DNA of 52,887 bases from Sphaerimonospora mesophila NBRC 14179 = JCM 3151. GTDB taxonomy: Bacteria; Actinomycetota; Actinomycetes; Streptosporangiales; Streptosporangiaceae. Each line of letters begins with the position of its first letter. Position 1 is the first letter of the stretch. The notes under the pieces were generated by a model. That model searched no databases, was not told where the DNA came from, and saw only the letters and a program-made list of their open reading frames with translations. The DNA lies in contig BCRI01000045.1 of NCBI GenBank assembly GCA_001552515.1, positions 1 through 52,887 on the forward strand, given 5' to 3'. Shown here in pieces: positions 42,808 through 51,904 of this stretch. A program made the translations under genes and the position numbers.

Positions 42808-44007
42808 ATGCGGTCGAGGAAGTTCTTCACGCTCGCCGCCGCTGCGGCGACGATCCTGGCGCTGGCGGCATGCGCGCCGGACGGCGTCGGCACTGGCGCC
42901 CCCGTCGGCGGTGACGACGCGGCACCGATCCACATCGGCATCGTCTACTCGGAGTCCGGAGCGCTGGCCGCCTACGGCGAGGCCTACAAGTACGGCTTCG
43001 AGGCGGGCATCGACCACGCGACCGACGGCACCCGCACCGTGAAGGGTCGCAAGCTCGACATCACCTACCACGACGACGCGGGCGACCCCGAGAAGGCGGT
43101 CAGCGCGGCCAAGGACCTCATCGGCAAGGGTTACAAGATCCTGGGCGGCACCGTCGTCTCGGGCGTGGCACTGCCGCTCGCCGAGCAGGCCGAGCAGAAC
43201 AAGGTGCTGTACGTCTCCGGCCCCGCCGCCGTCGACGGCATCACGGGCATCAATCGCTACACCTTCCGCAGCGGCCGGCAGTCCCTGCAGGACGTCGCCA
43301 CCGCTGGCTCCTTCATCGATACGAAGGGCGCCGACGTGCTGGTGTACGCGCAGGCCAACGCGTTCGGGCAGGGCAACCTGAAGGCCGTTGAGACCGTCCT
43401 CGGCGCGCAGGGCGCCAGGGTGAGCTCCGTGCTCGTGCCGGAGGACGCCACCGAGTTCACCCCGTCGTCCAAGAAGGTGTTCGACGCCAAGGCCGACCTC
43501 GTCTTCGTGGCGTGGGCCGGCGCGACGTCGGGCGCGATGTGGCAGGGCCTGGACCAGCAGGGAGTGCTGGACTCCACCACCGTCGTCACGGGTCTGGGCG
43601 ACGTCAGCACCTACGGTGCGTACGGCGAGGCGGCCGAGAAGGTCTCGTTCCTCAACCACTACTTCCCGGGTGCGGCGGGCACCGAGACCGAGAAGATCAT
43701 GCTCGACGCCGTCAAGGCGGCCGGCGGCACGCCCGACCTGTTCACGCCGGACGGCTTCGTGGCCGCGCAGATGATCGTGCACGCCATCGCCGAGGGCGGC
43801 GACGACGTCGAGGCGATGGTCGACGCGCTGGAGGGCTACGAGTTCGAGGGCCCGAAGGGCCCGACGACGGTCCGTGCCTCCGACCACGCGCTGATCCAGC
43901 CGATGTACCAGGCCAAGCTCGTCAAGGACGGCGACGCCTGGACGCCCAAGCTGGTCGAGAAGGTCGACGGCAAGGCCGTCGCTCCGGCGGAGGTCGCCTC
44001 GTCATGA
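42808..44007 (+). CDS. ABC transporter substrate-binding lipoprotein (LivJ-like)
   Basis: A 399-residue periplasmic-binding-fold protein of the branched-chain amino acid class (Peripla_BP_6). The lipobox LALAAC places the lipidated cysteine at residue 22. IHIGIVYSESGALAAYGEAY, DDAGDPEKAVSAAKDLIG and YVSGPAAVDGITG are family-typical. It is the first gene of an operon whose enzymes act on 3-hydroxybutyrate, so I infer that it binds a hydroxy-acid or short oligomer rather than leucine. The stop overlaps the next ATG. Confidence 0.93.
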   Translation: MRSRKFFTLAAAAATILALAACAPDGVGTGAPVGGDDAAPIHIGIVYSESGALAAYGEAYKYGFEAGIDHATDGTRTVKGRKLDITYHDDAGDPEKAVSAAKDLIGKGYKILGGTVVSGVALPLAEQAEQNKVLYVSGPAAVDGITGINRYTFRSGRQSLQDVATAGSFIDTKGADVLVYAQANAFGQGNLKAVETVLGAQGARVSSVLVPEDATEFTPSSKKVFDAKADLVFVAWAGATSGAMWQGLDQQGVLDSTTVVTGLGDVSTYGAYGEAAEKVSFLNHYFPGAAGTETEKIMLDAVKAAGGTPDLFTPDGFVAAQMIVHAIAEGGDDVEAMVDALEGYEFEGPKGPTTVRASDHALIQPMYQAKLVKDGDAWTPKLVEKVDGKAVAPAEVASS

Positions 44008-44846
44008 CACAGGGTGGCGAGCCGGCGGCCGCCGGGCCGCAGGGCATGCCGGCGGACGGCCCCATGCCGGACACCGTGCCGGATCCCGCGCTCGAGGTGG
44101 CCGGTCTCGGGCTGACCATCGGCGGCGCGAAGATCCTGCAGGGCGTGTCCCTGCGGGTGGCCCGCGGCGAACTGGTGGGCGTGATCGGGCCGAACGGCGC
44201 GGGCAAGACGACACTGTTCAACCTGATCAGCGGCGTCCATCGGCCCACGAGCGGCACGGTGCGCCTGAACGGGCGGGACGTGACCGCGACGTCGATCGCG
44301 GCCCGCGCCCGCGCCGGCCTGGGCCGGACCTTCCAGACGTCGAGCTTGTTCCCGCGACTGACGGTCGCGGAGAACGTCCGGCTCGCCACCCAGCGCCGCC
44401 TCGGCGGCTCCCTCTCGGTGCTGTCCTTCCCGCGACGCGGCGACGCCGCGTCGCGGGAGGCCGCCGAGCACCTGGCCACGGTCGGCGTCGGCCACCGGGC
44501 CGACGTCGCCGCGGGTGACCTGTCCCACGGCGACAAGCGTAAGGTCGAGATCGCGGTGCTGCTGGCGATGGAGTCGTCGGTGGTGCTGCTGGACGAGCCG
44601 ATGGCCGGCGTCGCGACCGGTGACGTCGCCGGGCTCGTCGAGGTGATCCGGTCCATCAACCGGACCGGCCGTACCGTGCTCATGGTGGAGCACCACATGG
44701 ACGTGGTGCTCGGCCTGGCCGACCGCGTCGCCGTCATGCACCACGGTGAGCTGCTGACCTGCGACACCCCGGCGAAGGTGATGGCCGACGAGACCGTCCA
44801 GTCGGCGTACCTCGGCGAGGCGGGCGCGGGGATGAGCGCCGCATGA
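44004..44846 (+). CDS. ABC transporter ATPase, LivG type
   Basis: A 280-residue ATPase of the branched-chain amino acid/urea class. Walker A GPNGAGKTT, Q-loop FQTSSLFPRL, signature LSHGDKRKVEIA (with H in place of G, common in LivG), Walker B VVLLDEPMAG and the switch H in MVEHHMD. ATG overlaps the upstream stop by four bases, and its own stop overlaps the next start, showing tight coupling in the uptake operon. Confidence 0.94.
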   Translation: MTQGGEPAAAGPQGMPADGPMPDTVPDPALEVAGLGLTIGGAKILQGVSLRVARGELVGVIGPNGAGKTTLFNLISGVHRPTSGTVRLNGRDVTATSIAARARAGLGRTFQTSSLFPRLTVAENVRLATQRRLGGSLSVLSFPRRGDAASREAAEHLATVGVGHRADVAAGDLSHGDKRKVEIAVLLAMESSVVLLDEPMAGVATGDVAGLVEVIRSINRTGRTVLMVEHHMDVVLGLADRVAVMHHGELLTCDTPAKVMADETVQSAYLGEAGAGMSAA

Positions 44847-45697
44847 GCGAGCACTCCCCGCGCCTGGACCGGCCGCAGGAGGCCGGACCGGTCCTGAGCG
44901 TGCGCGGCCTGTCCGCGCGGATCGCGGGCCAGCAGGTCGTGCACGACGTGTCCTTCGACGTCGCGGCCACCGGCGTGACCGCGCTCCTCGGCCGGAACGG
45001 CGTGGGCAAGACCTCCACTCTCAAGGCCGTCATGGGCCTGATCGAGCGGTCCGGCGAGGTGGTGCTCGACGGCGCCCGCGTGGACGCCGAGCGCACGGAG
45101 CGCATCGTCTGCCGGGGCGTCGGCTATGTGCCCGAGGATCGCGAGGTCTTCGCGGGCTTGACCGTGGCCGAGAACCTGAGGCTCGCCGAACGTGTCGGCG
45201 ACCACGGGACGTCGCCGGCCAGGAAGCGACTCGTCGCCGACCTGTTCCCGGATCTCACCCAGCGCGCGCAGCAGCGCGCGGGCACGCTGTCGGGCGGGCA
45301 GCAGCAGATGGTGTCGCTGGCGCGCGCCCTGCTCAACGAGAACCGCATCCTGCTCGTGGACGAGCCCACCAAGGGCCTCGCGCCGCGCATCGTGTCCGAG
45401 GTGGCGGACGCCCTGGCCGCCGCCGCGCGTACCGTCCCCATCCTGCTCGTCGAGCAGAACCTGCAGGTCATCGACCGGCTGGCCGACCGCGTCGTGGTGA
45501 TCGACGCCGGCCGTGTGGTCCATACCGGCCCCGCGCGCGAGCTGCTCGACGATCAGGCGATGATCCAGCGCTTCCTCGGCGTGCACGCGGAGAACGAGCC
45601 TGCGCACGGTGAGCCCGTGCCCGGGGCGGCCGCCCACGGCAAGGGTGCGCACGACCAGGTCCGCGAGGCCGCCACGATCGCGGAGGGCGGCGAATGA
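44843..45697 (+). CDS. ABC transporter ATPase, LivF type
   Basis: A 284-residue ATPase, second of the pair. Walker A GRNGVGKTST, signature LSGGQQQMVSLARAL, Walker B ILLVDEPTKGLAP and the LivF-typical VEQNLQVIDRLADRV. A His/Gly/Ala-rich tail of about 35 residues follows the domain. Both ends overlap neighbours by four bases. It pairs with the LivG-type ATPase under the two permeases. Confidence 0.94.
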   Translation: MSEHSPRLDRPQEAGPVLSVRGLSARIAGQQVVHDVSFDVAATGVTALLGRNGVGKTSTLKAVMGLIERSGEVVLDGARVDAERTERIVCRGVGYVPEDREVFAGLTVAENLRLAERVGDHGTSPARKRLVADLFPDLTQRAQQRAGTLSGGQQQMVSLARALLNENRILLVDEPTKGLAPRIVSEVADALAAAARTVPILLVEQNLQVIDRLADRVVVIDAGRVVHTGPARELLDDQAMIQRFLGVHAENEPAHGEPVPGAAAHGKGAHDQVREAATIAEGGE

Positions 45698-46569
45698 GCA
45701 CCCTGATCCTGCTGCTCGTCACCGGGGTCGGCCTCGGCGGCCTCTACTTCCTCGTGGCGTCCGGGCTCTCCCTGATCTACGGGCTGATGGGCGTGCTGAA
45801 CTTCGCGCACGGCTCGTTCCTCACGCTCGGCGCGTTCGCCGGGCTGGCGGCGGCCGGAGCCGTGGGCGCCGGGACCTGGGGCGGGCTCCTGCTCGGCCTG
45901 CTCGTCGGCGCGCTCACGGGCGCGGCCGCCGCCGCGCTCACCGAGCTCGGCCTGATCCGGCCGCTGTACAACCGGCACATCGAGCAGGTGCTCGTGACGG
46001 TCGGGCTGTCGCTCGCGACCGTGGCGCTGTTCGAGGGGATTTGGGGCCCGAACCCCCGGAACATCACCGGCAACGCGTGGCTCTCGGACACCACCGAACT
46101 GCTCGGCGCGCGCATCCCGAACACGGCATTCCTGAACATCCTGGCGGCCGCGCTCGTCCTGGGCGGGATCGTCGCGTTCCTGAGATACACGCGGTACGGA
46201 CTGATCATCCGGGCGGGTGTCGAGAACCGCTCCATGGTCACCGCGCTCGGCATCGACGTGCGCAAGGCGTTCACCCTGGTGTTCGCCGTCGGCGGTGCGG
46301 CGGCCGGGCTGGGCGGGGTGCTCGCCGCGCAGTCGCTGAACTACGTGTCGCCGCACATGGGCGCCAGCCTGCTGATCTTCGCGTTCATCGTGACCGTGAT
46401 CGGAGGCATGGGCTCGCTCACCGGCGCGGCCGTGGCGTCCGTCGTCGTCGCCGTACTGCAGCAGCTCGCCAACTCCTACCTGAACAACTCGGGCGACCTG
46501 ATCGTGGTGCTCCTGCTCGCGCTCGTCCTGCTGGTGCGCCCGTCCGGCCTGATGGGGAGGACCGCATGA
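45694..46569 (+). CDS. ABC transporter permease, LivH type
   Basis: A 291-residue membrane protein with about eight helices. GLGGLYFLVASGLSLIYGLMGVLNFAHG is the usual LivH start and GVENRSMVTALGIDVRKAFTLVFAVGG is the ATPase-contact loop. Overlaps both neighbours by four bases. Specificity is set by the binding protein, so this only confirms the transporter class. Confidence 0.94.
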   Translation: MSTLILLLVTGVGLGGLYFLVASGLSLIYGLMGVLNFAHGSFLTLGAFAGLAAAGAVGAGTWGGLLLGLLVGALTGAAAAALTELGLIRPLYNRHIEQVLVTVGLSLATVALFEGIWGPNPRNITGNAWLSDTTELLGARIPNTAFLNILAAALVLGGIVAFLRYTRYGLIIRAGVENRSMVTALGIDVRKAFTLVFAVGGAAAGLGGVLAAQSLNYVSPHMGASLLIFAFIVTVIGGMGSLTGAAVASVVVAVLQQLANSYLNNSGDLIVVLLLALVLLVRPSGLMGRTA

Positions 46570-47690
46570 ACGCCGCCGACGGCGCACGCACCGGTGCGCG
46601 CACGCGCCGTGCCGCGATCCCGGCCGGCGGGCTCGCCCTCGTGCTGCTCCTGGGCTGCCTGCCACTGCTCGCCCTCACGGTCCCCGGTGTCCTGCCCGGC
46701 TACACGTACGAGCCCGGCACACTCCAGCTCCTGGCCCTGTGCTGGCTGACGGCGTCCCTGGCGCTGAGCTATCACCTGCTGTTCGGGCTGGCGGGGCTGA
46801 TGAGCTTCGGGCACGCGCTGTACTTCGCGGCGGGCATCTACGGTCTCGCGATCGTGCTCGACCGTACCGACGTCCCGCTCCTGCCCGCGGCCGCCCTGGT
46901 GCTCGTGGGCGGCATCGTCCTCGCCCTCTGCGTGGGCGCGATCTCGCTGCGGGTCACGGGCATCTCGTTCGCCATGGTCACGCTCGCGTTCGCGCAGGCG
47001 GGCAACGTGCTCGCCCGCCGCGACCAGTTCGGCGTCACGGGCGGCGAGGAAGGCCTCGCACTGGACACCGACGGCGTCCCCGCCGGGCTGATCGGCGTGC
47101 TCAACACGCGCAACCTGTACTGGGTCGCCCTGGCCGTGCTCGTCGTGACGTACCTGGTGGTGCTCTGGGTCGAGCGCTCGCGAGCGGGCCACACGGCCGC
47201 CGCGGTGCGGGAGAACGAGGTGCGCGTGCGCATCATCGGCGGCCGCCCCTACGCGGTGAAGCTCGTGGTGTTCGTGCTGGCGGCGACGCTCGCGACGCTC
47301 ACCGGGATGGCGTACCTGCTGCTCCAGTCCGGGGCGTCGCCCGCGACGTCGTCGGCCGAGTTCACCCTGGCCCTCCTGGTGATGGTGGTTCTCGGCGGGG
47401 TGGGCTCGCGCTGGGGTGCGGTGGTGGGAGCCGTCGTCTACACGCTCCTGGACCAGCGGCTCACCGCGCTCGCGAGCTCCGAGGCGGTGGCCGGCCTGCC
47501 GGCCGTCCTGCGGGTCCCGCTCAGTGAGCCGATGTTCCTGCTCGGCACGTGCTTCATCCTGGTGGTGCTGTTCCTGCCCGGCGGTCTGGCGGGTGCGGCC
47601 CAGCGCCTCGCCGCGCGCCGGCGCGGCGCGGCCCCGCCGGGTGGTGCGCCCGGCGTGGCCGAGCCGGTCGAGGAAAGGGTCACGGCATGA
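46566..47690 (+). CDS. ABC transporter permease, LivM type
   Basis: A 374-residue membrane protein with about ten helices. SYHLLFGLAGLMSFGHALYF and RENEVRVRIIGGRPYAVKLVVFVLAA are LivM-typical, and LALLVMVVLGGVGSRWGAVVGA closes the core. The C-terminal 30 residues are Arg/Pro/Gly-rich. The ATG at 46566 overlaps the LivH stop; longer frames upstream are antisense or out-of-frame readings of neighbours. Confidence 0.93.
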   Translation: MNAADGARTGARTRRAAIPAGGLALVLLLGCLPLLALTVPGVLPGYTYEPGTLQLLALCWLTASLALSYHLLFGLAGLMSFGHALYFAAGIYGLAIVLDRTDVPLLPAAALVLVGGIVLALCVGAISLRVTGISFAMVTLAFAQAGNVLARRDQFGVTGGEEGLALDTDGVPAGLIGVLNTRNLYWVALAVLVVTYLVVLWVERSRAGHTAAAVRENEVRVRIIGGRPYAVKLVVFVLAATLATLTGMAYLLLQSGASPATSSAEFTLALLVMVVLGGVGSRWGAVVGAVVYTLLDQRLTALASSEAVAGLPAVLRVPLSEPMFLLGTCFILVVLFLPGGLAGAAQRLAARRRGAAPPGGAPGVAEPVEERVTA

Positions 47691-49252
47691 GCGATCTGCA
47701 CACCCTCGGGCGGTGGCCGCGCGACCGCGCGATCACGACGCCCGACCGGGTCGCGGTCGACGACCGGGGCGTGGCCATGACCTACCGTGACCTCGACGCC
47801 CGCGCGACGGCGTTGGCCGAGCGGCTGCGTGAGGCCGGATACGGGGTCGGCGACCGGATCGCCACGGTCACGGGCAACAGTTCCGACCAGGTGGTGCTCT
47901 TCTTCGCGTGCGCCAAGGCGGGTCTGGTGCTCGCGCCGCTGTCGTGGCGGTTGTCCCCGCGCGAGCTCGCCGACGAGCTCGACCGGTCCGACCCGGCTCT
48001 GGTGCTCGTGGAGGAGGAGTTCGCCGCGCTCGCGGACGCGGCGCTCGAACGTCTGCCGCTGCCGCCGTCGCGTACGGGCCTGGGGCGTGGGGGCGTCGAG
48101 GCGCGCGTCCCCGCGCCGACCCGGCGCGGCCTGGAGGAACGGCCCCTGCTGCGTGAGGTGCGCGATGACGACCCGCTGCTGCTGGTGTTCACCTCCGGGA
48201 CTGGCGGGTCGCCGAAGGGTGCGCTGCTCACTCACGCGAACTGCTTCTGGAACAACCTGTCGTTGTCCCGGATCGTGGAGCTGAGCAGCGCCGATGTCGT
48301 GCTGTCGGTGCTACCGCAGTTCCACGTGGGCGGGTGGAACATCCAGCCTCTGCTGGCCTGGTGGACGGGGGCCACCGTGGTGCTCGAGCGCACTTTCGAG
48401 CCGGAGCGCGTGCTGCGGCTCGTGGCCGACCGGCGCGTGACCACGATGATGGGCGTCCCCACCAACTACCTGCTCCTGGCGGAGCACCCCGGGTTCGCCA
48501 CGGCCGACCTGTCGTCACTCAGGCACGCCGTCGTGGGCGGCGCGCCGATGCCCGAGCCGCTGCTGCGCGCCTGGCACCGCCGCGGTGTCGCGCTCACCCA
48601 GGGCTACGGCCTCACCGAGGCAGGCCCCAACGTCCTGTGCCTGCCCAACGACGTGGCGCGCGACCGCGTCGGCTCCGCCGGCGTGCCCTACCCGCACGTC
48701 GAGGTCGCCGTCGCGGACCCGGCGACGGGCGAGCACCTGCCTGGGGCCGCCACCGGTGAGCTGCTGGTGCGCGGGCCGAGCGTGTTCGCGGGCTACTTCC
48801 GCGACCCGGACGCGACCGCCGCGAGCTTCGCGCGTGGCTGGCTGCGCACCGGCGACCTCGTGGAGCGCGACGCCGACGGCTACTACCGCGTGGTGGACCG
48901 GCTCAAGGACGTGTTCATCACGGGCGGCGAGAACGTCACGCCGGCCGAGGTCGAGGCGGTGCTCCGGCGGCACCCGGCCGTGGCGGACGCCGCCGTCGTC
49001 GGGGTCCCCGACGAGCGCTGGGGCGAGGTGGGGCACGCGTTCGTCGTCGCCCGGCCGGGGACGTTCACCGACGCCGAGGAACTGGCGGCGTTCTGCCGCG
49101 CCGAACTGGCGCACTACAAGGTGCCCCGGCACTTCGACTTCGTGCCCGACCTGCCGCGCACCTCCCTGAACAAGGTCGTGCGGGCGGCGCTTCCGACGGC
49201 CATGCCGTCCGCGCCCCCGACGACACCCACGACGACACAGGAGGCACGATGA
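47687..49252 (+). CDS. AMP-dependent acyl-CoA synthetase/ligase
   Basis: A 521-residue ANL-superfamily ligase. The P-loop-like motif is LLLVFTSGTGGSPKGALLTH, followed by GYGLTEAGP, the aspartate of TGDLVERDADGYYRVVDRLKD and the C-terminal hinge ITGGENVTPAEVEAVL; the catalytic lysine is in RTSLNKVVR. It would activate an acid to its CoA ester. In this operon the likely substrate is 3-hydroxybutyrate or acetoacetate. A run of Pro/Thr at the C terminus is unusual but short. Four-base overlaps on both sides. Confidence 0.92.
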   Translation: MSDLHTLGRWPRDRAITTPDRVAVDDRGVAMTYRDLDARATALAERLREAGYGVGDRIATVTGNSSDQVVLFFACAKAGLVLAPLSWRLSPRELADELDRSDPALVLVEEEFAALADAALERLPLPPSRTGLGRGGVEARVPAPTRRGLEERPLLREVRDDDPLLLVFTSGTGGSPKGALLTHANCFWNNLSLSRIVELSSADVVLSVLPQFHVGGWNIQPLLAWWTGATVVLERTFEPERVLRLVADRRVTTMMGVPTNYLLLAEHPGFATADLSSLRHAVVGGAPMPEPLLRAWHRRGVALTQGYGLTEAGPNVLCLPNDVARDRVGSAGVPYPHVEVAVADPATGEHLPGAATGELLVRGPSVFAGYFRDPDATAASFARGWLRTGDLVERDADGYYRVVDRLKDVFITGGENVTPAEVEAVLRRHPAVADAAVVGVPDERWGEVGHAFVVARPGTFTDAEELAAFCRAELAHYKVPRHFDFVPDLPRTSLNKVVRAALPTAMPSAPPTTPTTTQEAR

Positions 49253-49908
49253 TCGGGGAGACCAATCCGCCCGCGCGGAAGCAGACCAAGGGCGAGCGGA
49301 CTCGCGCCCGTCTCCTCGCCGCGGCCGAGCTGCAGTTCGCCGAGCTCGGCTACCACGACGCCTCGGTCGTGCGGATCACGGAGGCGGCGGGGGTCGGGCA
49401 GGGCACGTTCTACCTGTACTTCTCCTCGAAGCTCGAGGTGTTCGACGAGGTGGTCGAGGACCTCAACCGCCGCGTGCGGCACGCCATGATCGAGGCGTCG
49501 TCGGCGGCGCCGAACCGGATCGAGGCCGAGCGGGCGGGCTTCGCTGCGTTCTTCAGGTTCACCGCCGAGCACCCGGCGCTGTACCGGATCGTGCGGCAGG
49601 CGGAGTTCGTCTCGCCGGGCGCGCTCCGGATGCACTACACGCGGATCGTGGAGGGCTACCAGGAAGGCCTCGCCCGGGCGCAGGCGGCCGGCGAGATCGG
49701 CGACATCGACCCGGAGGTCGCCGCGTGGGCGCTGATGGGCATAGGGGAGATCATCGGCATGCGCTGGGTCCTGTGGGGACCCGACGTCTCACCGGGTGGG
49801 CCGACCTCGAAGGTGCCGCAAGAGGTGTTCGACCAGGCCATGACGTTCATCGAGCGGGCGCTCGCGCCCGAGTCCCGGCGAGGAACCCAGGGGGAGCAGA
49901 CACGATGA
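49249..49908 (+). CDS. TetR family transcriptional regulator
   Basis: A 219-residue TetR protein. The helix-turn-helix is GERTRARLLAAAELQFAELGYHDASVVRITEAAGVGQGTFYLYFSSK (about 15-60, cited only as family pattern: AGVGQGTFYLYF). The C-terminal ligand domain has FTAEHPALYRIVRQAEFV. It is embedded within the operon by four-base overlaps, so it is co-expressed with its likely targets and could sense a CoA ester or the hydroxy acid. The inverted repeat at 42719-42740 is the candidate site. Confidence 0.93.
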   Translation: MIGETNPPARKQTKGERTRARLLAAAELQFAELGYHDASVVRITEAAGVGQGTFYLYFSSKLEVFDEVVEDLNRRVRHAMIEASSAAPNRIEAERAGFAAFFRFTAEHPALYRIVRQAEFVSPGALRMHYTRIVEGYQEGLARAQAAGEIGDIDPEVAAWALMGIGEIIGMRWVLWGPDVSPGGPTSKVPQEVFDQAMTFIERALAPESRRGTQGEQTR

Positions 49909-50954
49909 CAGCGGGATGGAGCACGACGACGGAGGCGGCCACCGCGGCCCCGTACACCTACCGGACCGAGGACGTCGCGGTCGACGGCGGAACGCTGCGG
50001 GTCGGGGTGTGGGAGCCCGACGGCGGCGCGGGCGCCGCCGAGAGCGGCGGCACGGTGCTGGCGGTGCACGGCATCACCGCCTCGCACATGGCGTGGCCCG
50101 ACGTCGTCGCGGCGCTGCCCGGCCGCCGCGTGATCGCGCCCGACCTGCGCGGACGCGGACGATCGAACGGGCTCGGCGGGCCGTACGGGATGGCCAGGCA
50201 CGCCGACGACCTGGCTGCGGTCGTCCGGGCCCTGTGCACAGGACCCGGCGCCGGAGGGGAGGGGACGGCCGTGTCCGACGGCGTCCCGCGTCCGGGTCGC
50301 GTGACCGTCGTCGGGCACTCCATGGGCGGGTTCGTGGGACTCGTGCTGGCGCACCGGCACCCGGACCTGGTGGAGCGCCTGGTCCTGGTCGACGGCGGGC
50401 TGCCGCTGCCGCCCGTGCCCGGGGTGCCCGAGGACGCGACGGTCGAGGAGCTGCTGGCGGCGCTGCTCGGGCCGGCGGTGGAGCGCCTGTCGAAGGTGTA
50501 CGCCTCGCGCGAGGCGTACCGCGAGTTCTGGCGGGCGCACCCCGCCTTCGCCGACTGGACCCCCACGATCGAGCGGTACGTGGACTACGACCTCGACGAG
50601 CTGGGCACCGACGACGCCAGGGCCACCGGACCGGGCGAGTCCACCGGGGTGGCCGGGTTCCGGCCGGCGACTTCGCCGGACGCCGTGGTGGGCGACTCCG
50701 TGGACATGACCAACGGCGGCGACCTCGTCGCGGCCCTGGATGCGCTCGCCGCAGGCGCGTTCGGCCCGGTGACGCTGCTGCGCGCCCCGCGCGGGCTCAT
50801 GGCGGAGCCCGGGGGGATCTACCCGGAGGCGGTGGCGGCCGGGTGGGCGGAGAAGATCGAGCCTCTGACGGTGCGGACCGTGGCGGATGTGAACCACTAC
50901 TCGATCATCATGTCGCCCGTGGGCGTGGCAGCGATCGCGGAAGCGGCCCGCTGA
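49905..50954 (+). CDS. alpha/beta hydrolase, possible 3-hydroxybutyrate oligomer esterase
   Basis: A 349-residue alpha/beta hydrolase without signal peptide. Oxyanion motif VLAVHGITASHMAW, nucleophile elbow VVGHSMGGFVG and the final histidine in VADVNHYSIIM. DLRGRGRSNG follows the usual strand. Context suggests it cuts imported 3-hydroxybutyrate oligomers, complementing the secreted depolymerase; this is inference. Four-base overlap with the TetR gene. Confidence 0.88.
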   Translation: MTAGWSTTTEAATAAPYTYRTEDVAVDGGTLRVGVWEPDGGAGAAESGGTVLAVHGITASHMAWPDVVAALPGRRVIAPDLRGRGRSNGLGGPYGMARHADDLAAVVRALCTGPGAGGEGTAVSDGVPRPGRVTVVGHSMGGFVGLVLAHRHPDLVERLVLVDGGLPLPPVPGVPEDATVEELLAALLGPAVERLSKVYASREAYREFWRAHPAFADWTPTIERYVDYDLDELGTDDARATGPGESTGVAGFRPATSPDAVVGDSVDMTNGGDLVAALDALAAGAFGPVTLLRAPRGLMAEPGGIYPEAVAAGWAEKIEPLTVRTVADVNHYSIIMSPVGVAAIAEAAR

Positions 50955-51062
50955 GCCCGGCTGAAAGGGCGCAACTGGAAGGGGCGCAACGCCGGTCTCC
51001 GTGCGATGTGCCGGGAGAGCCGGGGCTGCTGTGGTAAGCGCGACCTGGAGAGAGGAAAGTCG

Positions 51063-51812
51063 ATGAGCAAGCCCCTGGAAGGCCGGCGCGCACTGGTGAC
51101 CGGCGGCGCCGGCGGCATCGGTGCCGCCGTGGCGCGCGAACTCGCCGCGCGCGGGACGCACGTCACGGTGGCCGACATCTCGGCCGACGGCGCCCAGGCG
51201 GTGGCCGACGAGATCGGCGGCGAGGCGTGGGTGGTCGACCTGAGCGACACGAAGGCGCTCGATGACCTGACACTGGACGTCGACGTGCTGGTGAACAACG
51301 CCGGGATCCAGCGCGTCAGCCCGATCGAGGAGTTCGACCCGGACGCGTTCCGTACGATCCACGCCATCATGCTCGTGGCGCCGTTCCTCCTGATCCGGGC
51401 TGCCCTGCCGGGAATGTACGCCAGGGGATGGGGGCGCGTGGTCAACATCTCCTCGGTGCACGGGCTGGTCGCGTCCCCGTTCAAGTCCGCGTACGTCTCG
51501 GCGAAGCACGGGCTGGAGGGTCTGTCGAAGGTGACGGCGCTGGAAGGCGGCGCCCATGGCGTCACCAGCGTGTGCATCAACCCTGGATACGTCCGTACCC
51601 CGCTCGTCGAGAAGCAGATCGCCGATCAGGCGAAGGTGCACGGGATCGCCGAGGACGAGGTGGTCTCGCGGGTGATGCTCAAGGAATCGGCGGTCAAGCG
51701 GCTCGTGGAACCGGCCGAGGTGGCATCCCTCGTGGGGTGGCTCACCGGCCCGGACGGCGCCATGGTGTCCGGTGCCTCGTGGACGATGGACGGCGGATGG
51801 ATCGCGAGATGA
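51063..51812 (+). CDS. 3-hydroxybutyrate dehydrogenase (SDR family)
   Basis: A 249-residue short-chain dehydrogenase. NAD site TGGAGGIG (13-20), NNAG (78-81), catalytic Ser in VVNISSVHGLVASPFKSAYV (S130/S131), Y144 and K148 in YVSAKHG. The HGLVASPFKSAYV-KHG pattern is that of bacterial 3-hydroxybutyrate dehydrogenases, which oxidise (R)-3-hydroxybutyrate to acetoacetate. The ATG at 51063 follows GAGAGGAAAG. The stop overlaps the start of a CoA-transferase fragment, the next enzyme in ketone-body use. A 108-base gap separates it from the hydrolase gene. Confidence 0.9.
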   Translation: MSKPLEGRRALVTGGAGGIGAAVARELAARGTHVTVADISADGAQAVADEIGGEAWVVDLSDTKALDDLTLDVDVLVNNAGIQRVSPIEEFDPDAFRTIHAIMLVAPFLLIRAALPGMYARGWGRVVNISSVHGLVASPFKSAYVSAKHGLEGLSKVTALEGGAHGVTSVCINPGYVRTPLVEKQIADQAKVHGIAEDEVVSRVMLKESAVKRLVEPAEVASLVGWLTGPDGAMVSGASWTMDGGWIAR

Positions 51813-51904
51813 CCGGGCCGGACAAGATGGTGGCCTCGGTCGCCGAGGCGGCTGCCGACATCCCCGACGAGGCGTCGCCGGCCGTGGGCGGGTTCGGCCG
51901 CTGA
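51809..51904 (+). pseudogene. truncated 3-oxoacid CoA-transferase subunit A (first 31 residues)
   Basis: ATG overlaps the dehydrogenase stop by four bases (ATGA). The frame reads MTGPDKMVASVAEAAADIPD then EASPAVGGFGR and stops. KMVASVAEAAADIPDxASxAVGGFG is the N terminus of succinyl-CoA:acetoacetate CoA-transferase subunit A, which should continue for about 200 residues. The rest and subunit B are absent. The sequence that follows resembles a transposase end, so insertion and later loss probably removed the gene. Confidence 0.78.

Noticed and set aside
42808-47690. Branched-chain amino acid uptake as the role of the Liv-type transporter.
   Set aside because: Family alone would suggest it, but every linked enzyme gene concerns 3-hydroxybutyrate or acyl-CoA; kept only as the alternative to test.
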